Source: Lysobacteraceae bacterium
Lineage (GTDB): Bacteria > Pseudomonadota > Gammaproteobacteria > Xanthomonadales > Rhodanobacteraceae
Reading direction: 5' to 3'
Assembly: GCA_018971925.1 (NCBI GenBank)
Contig: JAGWZT010000100.1
Span: 1-7,031, forward strand
DNA length: 7,031 nucleotides
Under the pieces are notes generated by a model, which was not told where the DNA came from, ran no database searches, and saw only the letters and a list, made by a program, of their open reading frames with translations. The position numbers were made by a program, and so were the translations under genes. Below, in pieces: positions 6,374-7,031 of this stretch; position 1 is the first letter of the stretch, and each line of letters opens with the position of its first letter.

Positions 6374-7031
6374 ATGACTGATGCTTGTTGGTGGCGCGGC
6401 GCCGTCATCTACCAGATTTACCCGCGCAGCTTTCTCGACACGAGCGGCGACGGCGTGGGCGACCTGCCCGGCATCATCAAGGGGCTCGATTACGTGGCGT
6501 CGCTGGGCGTGGATGCGGTGTGGATCGCGCCGTTCTTCAAATCCCCGATGGCCGATTTCGGCTACGACATCGCCGATTACCGCGCTGTCGATCCGTTGTT
6601 CGGCAGCCTCGACGATTTCGACCGGCTGCTCGAGAAGGCGCACGCGCTGGGCTTGAAGGTGATGATCGACCAGGTACTCAGCCATACCTCGGCCGAGCAC
6701 GCGTGGTTCCGTGAAAGCCGGCAGAACCGCGGCAACGCCAAAGCCGATTGGTACGTGTGGGCCGACCCGCGCGAAGACGGCACCGCGCCCAACAACTGGT
6801 TGTCGATTTTCGGCGGTCCCGCGTGGAAGTGGGAGCCGCGCCGCCAGCAGTACTACCTGCACAACTTCCTGACCGAACAGCCGGACCTCAACTTCCACAA
6901 TCCCGATGTACGCGCGGCGATGCTGGACAACCTGCGCTTCTGGCTGGAACGCGGCGTGGACGGCTTCCGTCTGGACTCGATCAATTTCTGCTTCCACGAC
7001 CCCCAGTTGCGCGACAACCCGCCCAAACCCA
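6374..7031 (+). CDS. GH13 alpha-glucosidase, probably GH13_23-like (C-terminus cut by window edge)
   Basis: Predicted to release glucose from the non-reducing end of maltodextrins or small alpha-glucosides. Only 219 codons are present. There is no signal peptide; the catalytic domain starts almost at once (WWRGAVIYQIYPRSF, residues 6-20), so the enzyme is probably cytoplasmic. Motifs: SGDGVGDL (24-31), region I DQVLSH (99-104), region V QPDLNF (169-174), typical of the oligo-1,6-glucosidase side of GH13, and region II GFRLD with nucleophile D201. The following residues SINFCFHD and LRDNPP resemble Xanthomonas/Halomonas-type GH13_23 alpha-glucosidases; the subfamily is inference. The acid/base Glu and the third Asp lie beyond the edge. 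An amylosucrase or trehalose synthase is less likely given the QPDLN motif and short N-terminus. It is transcribed divergently from the receptor operon. Confidence 0.92.
   Translation, partial: MTDACWWRGAVIYQIYPRSFLDTSGDGVGDLPGIIKGLDYVASLGVDAVWIAPFFKSPMADFGYDIADYRAVDPLFGSLDDFDRLLEKAHALGLKVMIDQVLSHTSAEHAWFRESRQNRGNAKADWYVWADPREDGTAPNNWLSIFGGPAWKWEPRRQQYYLHNFLTEQPDLNFHNPDVRAAMLDNLRFWLERGVDGFRLDSINFCFHDPQLRDNPPKP

Overview
This GC-rich window reads as part of a maltodextrin/starch-type carbohydrate utilisation locus from a gammaproteobacterium of the Xanthomonadales (Lysobacterales), possibly a Rhodanobacteraceae-like genus. The placement rests on three things. The TonB-dependent receptor is of the long Xanthomonas/Caulobacter type. 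A flavin-dependent 'tryptophan halogenase' family gene sits beside it, a combination typical of this order. Two GH13 glycoside hydrolases flank them. Genus and species cannot be fixed from the sequence alone.

Layout: three genes lie head to tail on the minus strand. In transcription order they are a TonB-dependent outer-membrane receptor (5954 to 2988, complete, 988 aa), a flavin-dependent halogenase-like protein (2866 to 1340, complete, 508 aa), and a secreted alpha-amylase with a signal peptide (starting at 1251 and running off the left edge). A cytoplasmic-type GH13 alpha-glucosidase starts at 6374 on the plus strand and runs off the right edge. Its first 219 codons are present. The minus-strand genes are separated by gaps of 121 bp and 88 bp, and each gap holds a perfect 9-bp stem-loop without a clear U-tract.

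The 419-bp divergent intergenic region (5955-6373) carries the most striking non-coding signal. A perfect 17-bp inverted repeat pair has one copy before each gene, in the same orientation relative to that gene. Each copy contains the core ATACGTAT with a central CG, as in many LacI-family operators. A second, weaker element (TTGCRTYGCA) lies 30-31 bp upstream of each copy, one of them inside a perfect 17-bp odd palindrome. This suggests one regulator controls both directions.

Model (inference): the secreted amylase cuts alpha-glucans outside the cell or in the periplasm, the receptor imports the maltodextrins across the outer membrane using TonB energy, and the alpha-glucosidase releases glucose inside the cell. 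An inner-membrane transporter and a regulator are expected but are not in this window. The halogenase-like gene is the odd member: it keeps the catalytic lysine (K79) and glutamate, but its signature WxWxIP motif reads WQWRIA, and its role in a sugar locus is unexplained.
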